Source: Pseudomonadota bacterium
Lineage (GTDB): Bacteria > Pseudomonadota > Alphaproteobacteria > Rhizobiales > Xanthobacteraceae
Direction: 5' to 3'
NCBI GenBank assembly: GCA_021779635.1
Contig: JAJYAH010000059.1
Span: forward strand, 1-16,592
DNA: 16,592 nt
Position numbers and translations under genes: made by a program. How positions within the stretch are numbered: the stretch's first letter is position 1; each line of letters starts with the position of its first letter. Below are positions 1 through 7,513 of this stretch, piece by piece. Below the pieces are notes generated by a model that saw nothing but the letters and a program-made list of their open reading frames with translations, ran no database searches and was not told the origin of the DNA.

Positions 1-1344
1 GGCATGCGCGAGCGCGGCGCCGACCTGCGCGGTCTCGGTCTCGGTCGGGGCACCGGCCGCGCGACTGGGAAGCGGCGACGGCAGGAGGCTGAGGAGGAGC
101 GTCCGTCCAGTATCGACCGCCGCCCCATGCGCGAGATGGACGAGAACGGTAGCGTTTCCGCCACCGATCGCAACGCCTTCCAGCAGACATTGCGCGCAGG
201 TCGGTTGAAGAAGCTCGCACGCCTTGGCCTCGCCGAGGAACTCCGCCCCGGTGGGTGGCGATTGGACGAGGGGCTGGAGGATACACTGCGGCGCATGGGC
301 GAGCGCGGCGACATCATCAAGACTCTGCATCGCGAGATGGCGGCCAAAGACATCGTCCGCAGTCCGGCGGATTACGTTATCCATGACCCCACCGATCCAC
401 ATACCAAACCCATCACCGGGCGCGTGATGGCGCGCGGGCTGTCTGATGAGATAAACAACCGGCATTACCTGATCGTCGATGCTGTGGATGGCCGCGCCCA
501 TTATATCGACATCGGCAAGGGTGAGGCGACCGAACCGACGCCCGAGGGCAGCATCATTCGCGTGACGCCGAAGAGCATCGAGCCGCGCAAGGTGGATTGC
601 ACCATTTCTGAAATCGCCGCCGCCAATGGCGGGCGCTACAATATCGACATCCACTTGCAGCACGATCCCCGCACCACCGAGAGTTTTGCTGAAACCCATA
701 TCCGGAGGCTGGAAGCCATCCGCCGCGCGACCGGCGTGATTGAGCGTGAGCCGGACGGCACGTGGAACATTACGCCTGACCATCTTGATCGCGTGACGGA
801 ATATGAACGCGGGCGGGCCAAGGCAGCGCCAGTCATTGTCGAAAAGCTATCGCACCTCACACTCGATCAGCAGATCGGCACCGACGGCGCGACCTGGCTC
901 GACCACGAACTCGTCTCCAGCCAGCCGGAAACGACCCGCGATTCCGGTTTTGGCCGAGACCTGCGCGAAGCCCAATCCCGCCGCCGTCAATGGCTGATCG
1001 CCGAAGGTCTGGCGCGTGAAGACCAGGGTAACACAGTTTATCGCGCCAACATGCTGGACACCCTGCGTCGGCGCGAACTCACCCGTGTCTCAAGGCAACT
1101 CTCAAAACAACTCGGTCTTGCCTATGTCGAGACCCGCCACGGCGAACCCGTCGAAGGCACGCTCCGCCGCGCGGTCGAACTCGCCAGCGGCAAATACGCC
1201 GTCATCGAAAAATCCCGCGAGTTCACCCTTGTTCCCTGGCGCCCCGTCCTCGATCGCCATATCGGTCAGCACGTCTCAGGCGTCATGCGTGGCGACAGCA
1301 TCTCTTGGACCATAGGACGACAACGCGGGCTGGGGATTTCATGA
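1..1344 (+). CDS. Relaxase/mobilization nuclease, C-terminal part (VirD2-like, DUF3363-type), 5' truncated by window edge
   Basis: The frame is open from base 1 (the first ATG is at 4), so this is the 3' part of a larger gene; the about 447 residues seen lack the N-terminal nickase motifs. I recognise the charged C-terminal region of VirD2-type relaxases annotated as 'relaxase/mobilization nuclease and DUF3363 domain-containing protein': a basic linker (residues 15-45), then a repeated helical/beta pattern up to a conserved-looking end (GRQRGLGIS). Such relaxases nick oriT and pilot the strand through the type IV secretion system. In related elements the next gene is normally traG; here a 6.3-kb cargo block lies between. 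The gene ends in ATGA, where an overlapping ATG opens only a 24-codon frame. The stop looks native, so the cargo seems to have entered downstream of an intact relaxase. Confidence 0.85.
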   Translation, partial: GMRERGADLRGLGLGRGTGRATGKRRRQEAEEERPSSIDRRPMREMDENGSVSATDRNAFQQTLRAGRLKKLARLGLAEELRPGGWRLDEGLEDTLRRMGERGDIIKTLHREMAAKDIVRSPADYVIHDPTDPHTKPITGRVMARGLSDEINNRHYLIVDAVDGRAHYIDIGKGEATEPTPEGSIIRVTPKSIEPRKVDCTISEIAAANGGRYNIDIHLQHDPRTTESFAETHIRRLEAIRRATGVIEREPDGTWNITPDHLDRVTEYERGRAKAAPVIVEKLSHLTLDQQIGTDGATWLDHELVSSQPETTRDSGFGRDLREAQSRRRQWLIAEGLAREDQGNTVYRANMLDTLRRRELTRVSRQLSKQLGLAYVETRHGEPVEGTLRRAVELASGKYAVIEKSREFTLVPWRPVLDRHIGQHVSGVMRGDSISWTIGRQRGLGIS

Positions 1345-1378
1345 GAATCCTCGTGCTTGATCGTTCCGTGGATGGTGA

Positions 1379-2221
1379 TCACGATCCTTTTCGGGATGGT
1401 TGCCGATCAGCCTGACCGAAGTCGACTGGCGACGCGGGACGCCACAAAAGGGCGTCCGTGGCGCCGTTCGCCGCGCCCTTCTCAAAGTCGCCGTCGATTT
1501 GCCCCATCTGGTTCGTCACATGTGCGAAGCAGATAACCGGGCGCTCGCGGGCTTTTGCGAAGGCATAGAGAGCGGCTGCCTCCATTTCCACCGCAAGGAT
1601 GCCGCGCTCCTTCATCGCTTCGATGGCTTGCGCGGTCTCGCGGAAGGGGGCGTCCGTCGTCCATGTCGGCCCCCTGAGCACGGGGACGTGGGCGTCGTCG
1701 AAGGCTGCGCCCAGACGGGCGACGAGTTCAGTGGAGGCCTCGCTCCATTCCGACGGCGGCAGGTAGTGGTAGCTTGTCCCCTCGTCTCGGAGAGCGCGGT
1801 CAATCAGGATGAAATAGGGCGGCTGTTGTGCGGGAGTGATCTGGCCTGCCGACGTGATGCTGATCAGAAGTTCACAGCCGCAGGCAAAGAGTTCCTCAGC
1901 CAGCAGAACGGCGAACGGGGCGCCGACGGCACACCCGACCACGCCCACGGTCAGGCCGCTCTCTTCGAAGACGTATAGGTCGGTGTGATAGCAAACCCAG
2001 CCGTCGTGCCGCTCTGCCCGTCCTGTCGCCTTCAGCTGGCGAACTATATCCCCGTCCGGATCGAGCAGACAGACCTTGGGGACGGGAAGGAGCGGCGCCC
2101 TCTTCTGTCGCCGCGCCTCGCGCAGCAGGCTGTCCGGCGTAAAGATCGATGCCGAACGGAAGTGCTTGTGCGCCAGGATTGGCGGGTGATCATTGTCAGA
2201 AGTGGTCAAATCCAACTCCAT
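1379..2221 (-). CDS. Nucleoside phosphorylase/uridine phosphorylase-family protein
   Basis: This 280-aa protein has the PNP/UDP phosphorylase fold signatures: a glycine-containing strand-turn (VGVVGCAVGAP, about residues 92-102), a RDEGTSYHYLPP segment (145-156) typical of uridine phosphorylase relatives, and VEMEAAALY (211-219), the motif whose Met and Glu contact the ribose. Family members cleave nucleosides by phosphorolysis or hydrolysis (uridine, purine nucleosides, MTA/SAH). The substrate cannot be read from sequence. It is the last gene of the leftward operon and overlaps the methyltransferase by 26 nt, suggesting translational coupling. That pairing makes SAH or another methylation by-product a possible substrate, but this is inference. 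It converges on the relaxase with only 34 nt between the stops and no evident terminator. Confidence 0.85.
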   Translation of the reverse strand: MELDLTTSDNDHPPILAHKHFRSASIFTPDSLLREARRQKRAPLLPVPKVCLLDPDGDIVRQLKATGRAERHDGWVCYHTDLYVFEESGLTVGVVGCAVGAPFAVLLAEELFACGCELLISITSAGQITPAQQPPYFILIDRALRDEGTSYHYLPPSEWSEASTELVARLGAAFDDAHVPVLRGPTWTTDAPFRETAQAIEAMKERGILAVEMEAAALYAFAKARERPVICFAHVTNQMGQIDGDFEKGAANGATDALLWRPASPVDFGQADRQPSRKGS

Positions 2222-2951
2222 TGTCCGATAGTGATGCTCCGGGCTTCATTGCCGAGAGGGCAAGGAAGGCAGCACCCGTCGTGGTGAGGGCACCAATCTT
2301 GGGGTCGAAGGGTCCGAGCAGTCGTGCGGCGAATCCGCTCGGCAGATAGAAGACGGCGCCCTTCACCGAGACATCGACCAAACCGGCACCGGAGGCGAGG
2401 CTTCTGAGTTCGGCGGCGCTTCGGAACCTGGCGCGACGCCAGACGGGAGAGCCGAGCCATGCCTTGATGCGCCGGACGGCTGCCCAGGTACTCCATTTGC
2501 CGAGTTCGCCGACGATCAAGCGGCCGCCCGGCTTGAGAACGCGAACCATCTCATGTAACGCGCCAGCGGTGTTTTCGACGAAGCACAGCACTGTGACGGC
2601 GACAACCACATCGAACGAGTCGGCCTCGAAGGGTAACTTTTCTGCCTTCCCAATCGCGAAGGAGACATCACGTCCTTGCCGTTCGGCCCGCCACCGGGCG
2701 GCGGCGATCATTTCGGGGGACGCGTCAACGCCGATGACGTGGGCCGCATGTCCGGCAAGCTCCGCGGTGAGAACGCCGTCGCCGCATCCGACATCGAGGA
2801 TACACAGGCCCGACTGAGGACCGATCAGATCCAGGATCAGATCCTGTTCAAGGACGTCGGTAACCTGGCCGAGTGTGCTCGCGCGCCATGCTGCATAGGC
2901 AGCGGGCAACCTCTCAAGGTCGTCGCGTTCGCTCGTGTCCTCCGCCGTCAC
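2196..2951 (-). CDS. Class I SAM-dependent methyltransferase (UbiE/type 11-like)
   Basis: This 251-aa protein has the full Rossmann methyltransferase core: motif I LDVGCGDG (52-59), the acidic post-I strand end GVDASPEM (74-81), a motif II-like FDVVVAV (113-119), and LKPGGRLIVGEL (139-150) as motif III. Residues 151-251 form the variable substrate region and contain hydrophobic stretches. The substrate is not predictable. It starts with GTG, and that codon lies in a GTGA overlap with the stop of the upstream cysteine desulfurase, so the two are almost certainly translationally coupled. Its 3' end overlaps the phosphorylase gene. It is probably soluble and cytoplasmic. A small molecule (a thiol, a quinone-like compound or a metalloid) is as likely a substrate as any; none is favoured by the sequence. 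Confidence 0.9.
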   Translation of the reverse strand: MTAEDTSERDDLERLPAAYAAWRASTLGQVTDVLEQDLILDLIGPQSGLCILDVGCGDGVLTAELAGHAAHVIGVDASPEMIAAARWRAERQGRDVSFAIGKAEKLPFEADSFDVVVAVTVLCFVENTAGALHEMVRVLKPGGRLIVGELGKWSTWAAVRRIKAWLGSPVWRRARFRSAAELRSLASGAGLVDVSVKGAVFYLPSGFAARLLGPFDPKIGALTTTGAAFLALSAMKPGASLSDNGVGFDHF

Positions 2952-4090
2952 AATCTTGACTCGTGACCCGTTGGGGTAAGTGCCTTTTTCAATCCTGAAA
3001 TGACCGCATCCACATCGTCCCTACTTGTTCCCCGTCCCAGGCTGAAGCGGATCGCACCCATGCCCACTTCCGGGGCCACGCCCATGGCTTCAAGCACCGG
3101 TGACAGCTCGATCCGGCCGGAATGGCAGGCGGAACCTGTGGACGCGGCGATCCCGGGCACCGCGGCGAGAATCTCCGCGCCGACCCGTCCGGCGAAAGAG
3201 ACGCTGAGCGTGTTCGGCAGCCGGTGTTCCGGATGTCCGTTGAGCACGACGCCATTCCCGAAACGCTCTTTAAGCATGGCCCAGAAGTGATCGCGCAAGG
3301 CCGTGACCTCCCGCATCGACGACAGGTCGCGCGCGAGAATGCAGGCCTGCCCGAGGGCCGCGCAGAGCAGGGCGCTCTCCGTGCCCGCGCGCCGGCCGCT
3401 TTCGTGGGCCGCCCCATGGATCAGCGGTTCGAGCTCGATGCCGTTGCGGATGTAGAGCGCGCCCACGCCCTTGGGTGCGTAGAGCTTGTGTCCGGCAATC
3501 GTCAGGAGGTCGACGCGAAGATCGTCCACGCGCGTCGGGATCTTGCCAACCGACTGCGCGGCATCGGTGTGAAACGGGATGCCATGTTCGCGGGCGATCG
3601 CTGCACATTCGTCAATGGGCTGGATCGTCCCCACCTCATTGTTCGCATGCATGATGCTGATCAGGATCGTGTCGGATGTGATTGCCCGGCGCAGGTCGTC
3701 CGGGTCGATCCGCCCTGTGCCGTCGACCGGCAGCCACGTCACCGTCGCGCCCAGGCGTTCCAGGAAACGGAGCGGCTCCACGATTGCCGGATGCTCGACG
3801 CGGGTTGTGATGAAGTGGGGGCGTGGCCGTTTGCTGCTGAAAAACATGCCCTTCAGGGCGAAGTTGTTTGCCTCGCTTCCGCCGCTGGTGAACACCACCT
3901 CCTGCGGTGCGCAGCCGAGCAACGCGGCCACCTGCCGGCGGGCTTTCTCGACCATCTGTCGCGCAGGCGATCCTGCCCAGTGGCCGCTCGACGGGTTTCC
4001 ATACGCGTCCTCCATGGCATCGCGCATGACGGCGGCGACTTCGGGCGCAATCGGCGTGCTGGCGTTGTAATCGAGATAGATTTGTCGCAT
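2948..4090 (-). CDS. Cysteine desulfurase, NifS/IscS-like (class V aminotransferase)
   Basis: This 380-aa PLP enzyme has the length of NifS/IscS proteins. Visible landmarks are LDYNAST (6-12), the SGGSEANN PLP-phosphate loop (69-76), EHPAI (99-103, His stacking on PLP), HTDAAQ (174-179, Asp to the pyridine nitrogen), AGHKLYAPKG (199-208, Lys202 for the Schiff base), RRAGTES (233-239), and the persulfide-carrying cysteine in STGSACHSG (Cys322). It should convert L-cysteine to alanine plus enzyme-bound persulfide. No IscU, SufE or other Fe-S assembly gene is nearby. Instead a DsrE-like protein is encoded 3 nt upstream and rhodanese domains sit further up, so it more likely feeds persulfide sulfur into a relay than into Fe-S clusters. 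It is coupled to the methyltransferase by a GTGA overlap. Confidence 0.95.
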   Translation of the reverse strand: MRQIYLDYNASTPIAPEVAAVMRDAMEDAYGNPSSGHWAGSPARQMVEKARRQVAALLGCAPQEVVFTSGGSEANNFALKGMFFSSKRPRPHFITTRVEHPAIVEPLRFLERLGATVTWLPVDGTGRIDPDDLRRAITSDTILISIMHANNEVGTIQPIDECAAIAREHGIPFHTDAAQSVGKIPTRVDDLRVDLLTIAGHKLYAPKGVGALYIRNGIELEPLIHGAAHESGRRAGTESALLCAALGQACILARDLSSMREVTALRDHFWAMLKERFGNGVVLNGHPEHRLPNTLSVSFAGRVGAEILAAVPGIAASTGSACHSGRIELSPVLEAMGVAPEVGMGAIRFSLGRGTSRDDVDAVISGLKKALTPTGHESRL

Positions 4091-4093
4091 GGC

Positions 4094-4444
4094 TCAGAAC
4101 ACCAGAACCTTGCCGGCGCCAAGCGCCGCATCCCCGAGTTCGTCCATGGTGCTGCGCCTCGCGCCGTCCATGACATCGTCGTCGGTCATGCCGCGCGCGT
4201 CCATACAGGTGCCGCAGAGCAACACGGCGCCCTTTGCGAGCACGCGCTTCAGCATGCGTTCCATATTGTAGTATCCGTCCGGTGTTTTCTGGCCCTTGCG
4301 TGCGGCGACCACGGCGTCGGCCATCAGGAACACGGTAACTTCTGCGTCCGGCTCCTTCTTCAGCAGTGTGTGAGCAAGACGAAGCGCATTATAGCAGCGC
4401 TCGGTGCCGTAGGGCGGGTCGTTGAGGATGAACAGGGTCTTCAT
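4094..4444 (-). CDS. DsrE-family sulfur-relay protein
   Basis: A 116-aa protein of DsrE/DsrF-like fold: an N-terminal strand (KTLFILND), an ALRLAHTLL helix (20-28), the EVTVFLMADAV strand (35-45), and a cysteine motif CGTCMDARG (77-85) where the family carries its sulfur-binding cysteine. Two cysteines (77 and 80) are present in a CxxC arrangement. I chose ATG 4444 over the upstream in-frame ATG at 4486 because it follows a strong Shine-Dalgarno (GGAGG, 8 nt upstream), the protein then starts on the first beta strand, and the longer form would run back to within the SHOCT gene's end. Family members bind and pass persulfide sulfur. Being 3 nt from the cysteine desulfurase, it is a natural acceptor from that enzyme (inference). 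Confidence 0.88.
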   Translation of the reverse strand: MKTLFILNDPPYGTERCYNALRLAHTLLKKEPDAEVTVFLMADAVVAARKGQKTPDGYYNMERMLKRVLAKGAVLLCGTCMDARGMTDDDVMDGARRSTMDELGDAALGAGKVLVF

Positions 4445-4475
4445 GCGTGTTGCCTCCGGATTTGGGTGTAAGGGT

Positions 4476-4829
4476 TCATTCGCCAAGAATGCGACGACGT
4501 TCCTCGAATTCTTCCTTGTCGATTTCGCCGCGGGCGAAGCGCTCCTTGAGAATGTCGAGCGGCGTGCGCGCGAGCGGTTGATGCGGTGTGGTGGTTAGCG
4601 ATGATCCGCCGAGCCAGCGCACGAGGAGCACCGCCACCGCGATCACCAGGGCAAGCACAAGAATCATGAAGATCGGACCAAAGATCATCCCGCCCCATCC
4701 GCCGCCCCATCCCATCATGTGCGGTCCCCAGCCATAGCGGTCAGGATCGGTGGTTTGCGCCAAGGCCGCGCCCGGCAGAAGAGCGATTGTGGTGCCAATT
4801 GCGGCTATCGATAGCGGAATTCTTGTCAT
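4476..4829 (-). CDS. SHOCT-domain small membrane protein
   Basis: A 117-aa protein with a signal-anchor-like N-terminus (hydrophobic residues 5-24, AlaGlnAla-type cleavage possible near ALAQ), a glycine/tryptophan/methionine-rich linker (residues 32-48, MMGWGGGWGG), a transmembrane helix (about 49-71), and a C-terminal SHOCT domain (about 89-117, LDILKERFARGEIDKEEFEERRRIL). SHOCT domains are short helical modules found at the ends of many small membrane proteins; their function is mostly unknown, often oligomerisation. The start ATG follows an AAGGAA ribosome binding site. It is the third gene of the leftward operon, 55 nt after the rhodanese fusion and 31 nt before the DsrE gene. The Met- and Trp-rich linker could bind metal, but that is speculative. 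Confidence 0.85.
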   Translation of the reverse strand: MTRIPLSIAAIGTTIALLPGAALAQTTDPDRYGWGPHMMGWGGGWGGMIFGPIFMILVLALVIAVAVLLVRWLGGSSLTTTPHQPLARTPLDILKERFARGEIDKEEFEERRRILGE

Positions 4830-4884
4830 TGTCGTGTTCCTTTTTGATCTGTGTCGAGGGGCGCGGGGGCGTCAGCCGGCAGCG

Positions 4885-5882
4885 TCAAACCCGGCCTGAA
4901 GTGCCGTTGCCAGCCACTGTCAAACCGTCTCGTTTCCACCGTTCCATGCCGCCGCGAAGCACACGGACATCGCTAAACCCGCCAGCGCTCAGCAATACCG
5001 CGGCAGACGCGGAGCGTTTGTCAGTCTTGCAAACAACAATAACGGGCTTGTTCTTGTGCGCCCTGATCTCGGTCAAACGATCGGGCAATTCGCTGAGCGG
5101 GATGTTCAGCGCCGTCTCAATATGACCGAGGGGATCGGTGAATTCGTCGGGCGAGCGGACGTCGATGATGGTGGCGCCGCCACTGCCAAGTCCGGTTGCC
5201 AGCTCGTCTGTTTCGATCCAACGGGGTGCTACGCTCCGGCGCAGCCGCTTGACTAGCCGCGGAAGAAAGGCGATGGCCGCGAGCAGTCCAAGCGCCAGCA
5301 GGCCATAGCGGATGGCGGAGGTATCGCCCGCCAGCGCCTCACGCCCGGCATAGCCGAGCCAGGTATAGGCGATCGCCCCCGGTGCCATGCAGATGAAAGA
5401 GGTCATGACGTAGGGAACGAACCTGATCCGCGTCAGGCCGAGCGCGTAGTTGGTGAGGTTGAAGGGGAACAGCGGCACGAGGCGCACGAAGGCGATGAAA
5501 CGCCAGCCCTCCGCCTCGACGCCTTCGACCAGCCGCTTTAACCTGCCGCCGGTCCGGCCGCCACCCAGTCACCCGCGAGATAGCGGGCGATGAGAAAGGC
5601 AAGGCTGGCACCGATCGTTGCACCAACCAGATTAAGCAGCGAACCCCATACCGGTCCGAACAGGGCGCCACCGGCCAACGCGAACAGCGCCCCCGGCAGG
5701 AAGGCGATCGTTCCGACGGCATAGAGACCGAGATAGGCGAGCGGCGCCAGGAGCCCGAACCCGGAGAGCCAGGCATCGAGTGCTTCGAGGTCCAGCCGGT
5801 CGCGGTTGAGCGCCGCCCAGAGGATAGCCGCCGCGACGCCAACGAGAAGCAGAAGGCGGGGCAGAAGTTGCCGGGCGTTCAC
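4885..5882 (-). pseudogene. TVP38/TMEM64 (SNARE-associated) membrane protein fused to rhodanese, frameshifted
   Basis: Two adjacent frames make one protein. The N-terminal frame (from GTG at 5882) encodes a membrane protein with the TVP38/TMEM64 signature (FLPGALFALAGGALFG, then ASLAFLIARYLAGDW) and runs into a stop at about 5541. The continuing frame, readable from before 5530, encodes RLVEGVEAEGWRF, then LVPLFPFNLTNYALGLT and further membrane helices, and finally a rhodanese domain with IIDVRSPDEF and the active-site loop CKTDKRS. The family reads through without a break, so one base is missing (net -1) near 5553-5564, in a GC-rich run. The intact product would be about 330 aa: a membrane transporter-like domain with a cytoplasmic sulfurtransferase. 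The start is a GTGA overlap with the upstream gene. Whether the break is real or a sequencing error cannot be decided here. Confidence 0.85.
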
Positions 5883-6726
5883 TGCTCCTTCTCCGAATTC
5901 TCGCGATTGATCGGGTAGCCGCTGGCCGGACCGCGTGCCGGCTGAATCAACATACGATCAAGCCATAGGTCGCGGCGGGTACGGAACTGCTCGATGCCGA
6001 TGGTCATGGCTTCGTGGCCGTCGCGCGGTTGTGGCCGGTAGGTGCCGAGCAGGCGGTCCCACCAGGGCAGGTTGAAGCCGAAATTGGAATTGGTCTCGCT
6101 CGGGTGAATCGAATGGTGAACCCGGTGCATGTCCGGGGTTACCACGAACAGCCGCAGGACCCGGTCAATTGCCGACGGAATTCGGATATTGGAATGGTTG
6201 AACATCGCTGTGGCATTGAGCAGTACCTCGAAGACGAGCACGGCGGCGACCGGCGGTCCAAGTGCGGCGACCACGGCGAGCTTGATGCCCATCGACAGCA
6301 GGATCTCGATGGGATGGAACCTGAGACCGGTGGTCACGTCGAACTCAAGATCGGCATGGTGCATGCGATGGAGACGCCAGAGCGCCGGCACCGCATGAAA
6401 CATCACATGCTGGAGATAGATGGCGAGATCCAGCGCCAGTATTGAGACGACGAAGGAGACCCAGCCGGCACGTCGAAGACGTTGAACAGGCCCCAGCCGC
6501 GTTCTTGCGCCACCAGCGCCAGCCCAACCGCGACGATCGGAAAGGTCAGCCGCACCAGCAGCGTATCGATGACGACGACGCCGAGATTGTTGCTCCAGCG
6601 GAGAAGCCGCGGGATTTCCCGCCGCCGACGCGGGGCCGCCACTTCCCAGAGCGCCATGGCCAGGAGAATACCGAGAAAGACGGCCATGCGGATCAGTGGT
6701 TCGTTTGCCAGAATAAGGTCGGTCAT
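5879..6726 (-). pseudogene. Sterol desaturase/fatty acid hydroxylase-family membrane protein, frameshifted
   Basis: The first gene of the leftward operon. The N-terminal frame starts at ATG 6726 (MTDLILANEPLIRM, then membrane helices up to GLFNVFDVPAG). The C-terminal frame takes over at GWVSFVVSILALDL and carries the three histidine clusters of the fatty acid hydroxylase superfamily: HVMFH, HRMHH and HRVHH, which bind a di-iron centre. The switch lies at about 6463-6471 in a CCGGCTGG context and amounts to a net loss of one base (or four, if a CCGG unit was lost). An intact product would be about 280 aa with four or so membrane helices. Family members oxidise lipids; the substrate here is unknown. 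The stop overlaps the GTG start of the next gene (GTGA). The break could be a sequencing error. Confidence 0.85.
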
Positions 6727-6762
6727 TCGATGTCAGAAGCCTTGCCAAGCCCATTCGGGCGG

Positions 6763-6792
6763 ATTACATTCAATTAATCACTTGAATATTAT
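6763..6792 (+). promoter_or_regulatory. Probable promoter of the ArsR-rhodanese gene
   Basis: ATTACA (6763-6768, 4 of 6 matches to TTGACA), 18 nt, then TATTAT (6787-6792, 5 of 6 matches to TATAAT). The transcript would begin near 6799, so the message would have almost no leader before ATG 6805 (or 6811). No clear Shine-Dalgarno precedes either ATG, consistent with a leaderless or near-leaderless message. Confidence 0.55.
6768..6787. promoter_or_regulatory. Candidate operator (inverted repeat) for the ArsR-rhodanese regulator
   Basis: A 20-bp inverted repeat, ATTCAA, 8 nt, TTGAAT, in the 78-bp divergent intergenic region. It touches the -10 and covers the start site of the leftward promoter, and it fills the gap between the -35 and -10 of the rightward promoter, so one bound dimer would block both. 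Its AT-rich symmetrical form is as expected for ArsR/SmtB-type dimers. Binding by the adjacent regulator is inference. Confidence 0.7.
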
Positions 6793-6817
6793 AGTATCGG
6801 ACATATGGAAATGTCAA
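6788..6817 (-). promoter_or_regulatory. Consensus sigma-70 promoter of the leftward cargo operon
   Basis: Read on the minus strand, TTGACA (plus-strand 6812-6817) is followed after exactly 18 nt by TATAAT (6788-6793). Both hexamers are perfect. The expected transcript start is near 6781, giving a leader of about 55 nt before the desaturase-like ATG at 6726. The -35 lies inside the first codons of the divergent regulator gene. Such a strong promoter needs a repressor, and the inverted repeat at 6768-6787 overlaps its start site. Confidence 0.85.
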
Positions 6818-7470
6818 TCGGTCCCAAACAAGCGCTCTATGCCGAGTTCGCCTCTGTCGCCCGCGCGCTCGGGTCACCGCACCGTCTTGAGATGCTCGAA
6901 CATCTGGCCCAGGGCGAGCGCGGCGTTGAGGCGCTTGCAGATCGTGTCGGCTTGTCAATTGCCAACGCCTCGCAGCACCTGCAGCAGCTCAGACGCGCTG
7001 GGCTGGTCGCGTCGCGCCGGAAGGGCAAGTTCGTGCTCTACCGGCTTGCCGACGATGCCGTGCTTGGAGTGATAGCGGCGCTTTCTGGCGTTGCGGAACG
7101 TAATCTCGCCGAGGTCGACCGCATCCGGCGGGCCTACTTCGATGATCGCGACAGCATGGAGCCGGTCTCGCGCGAGGAACTCTTGCACAGAACGCGCGAC
7201 AATCTGGTCATCGTGCTCGATGTACGTCCAGCGGACGAGTTTGAGGTCGGGCACGTCCCTGGCGCCATCAATATTCCGTTGAGCGAACTGGAAGCGCGGC
7301 TCGCCGAACTCGATCCGGATCACGAGATCGTCGCCTATTGCCGGGGAGCATGGTGCGTACTGTCCTTTGAGGCCGTGGCTGCGCTGAGGGCACGTGGCTT
7401 CAAAGTGCGCCGTCTGGAGGACGGCCTGCCCGAGTGGCGGGCGGCAGGACTACGGGTCGAACGCGCCTGA
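6805..7470 (+). CDS. ArsR-family transcriptional regulator fused to a rhodanese domain
   Basis: A 221-aa two-domain protein. Residues 10-100 form a winged helix of ArsR type (RALGSPHRLEMLEHLAQGERGVEALADRVGLS, recognition helix around NASQHLQQLRRAGLV, wing RRKGKFVLYRL). Residues about 125-218 form a rhodanese domain (VIVLDVRPADEFEVGHVPGAINIPL) with the active-site loop CRGAWC. The HTH half contains no cysteine, so sensing probably depends on the two rhodanese-loop cysteines reacting with persulfide or another sulfur species. The gene is divergent from the seven-gene operon and shares overlapping promoters and an inverted repeat with it, which makes it the likely repressor of that operon and of itself. 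ATG 6805 and 6811 are both possible starts; 6811 would give MSIGPK. Confidence 0.92.
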   Translation: MEMSIGPKQALYAEFASVARALGSPHRLEMLEHLAQGERGVEALADRVGLSIANASQHLQQLRRAGLVASRRKGKFVLYRLADDAVLGVIAALSGVAERNLAEVDRIRRAYFDDRDSMEPVSREELLHRTRDNLVIVLDVRPADEFEVGHVPGAINIPLSELEARLAELDPDHEIVAYCRGAWCVLSFEAVAALRARGFKVRRLEDGLPEWRAAGLRVERA

Positions 7471-7484
7471 CTATGGGATCAAAG

Positions 7485-7513
7485 GTCGGCAACCGGCTTC
7501 GCCGTTTCCCGAC
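7485..7513. other. Stem-loop downstream of the regulator gene
   Basis: GTCGG and CCGAC enclose an inner CGGC, TTC, GCCG hairpin with two A-T pairs between. It begins 15 nt after the regulator's stop. No T-run follows, so it is at best a weak terminator or an RNA-stabilising 3' end. The rest of the stretch from 7514 to 7670 shows no gene or promoter I can support. Confidence 0.35.

Noticed and set aside
1341..1415. A 24-codon frame opening in the ATGA at the relaxase stop
   Set aside because: Very short, no recognisable product, and it runs over the end of the convergent phosphorylase gene. At most a remnant of a former neighbour.
3122..4471. A 449-codon open frame on the + strand
   Set aside because: It is antisense to the clearly conserved cysteine desulfurase and DsrE genes, with no family features; a by-product of GC-rich codon use.
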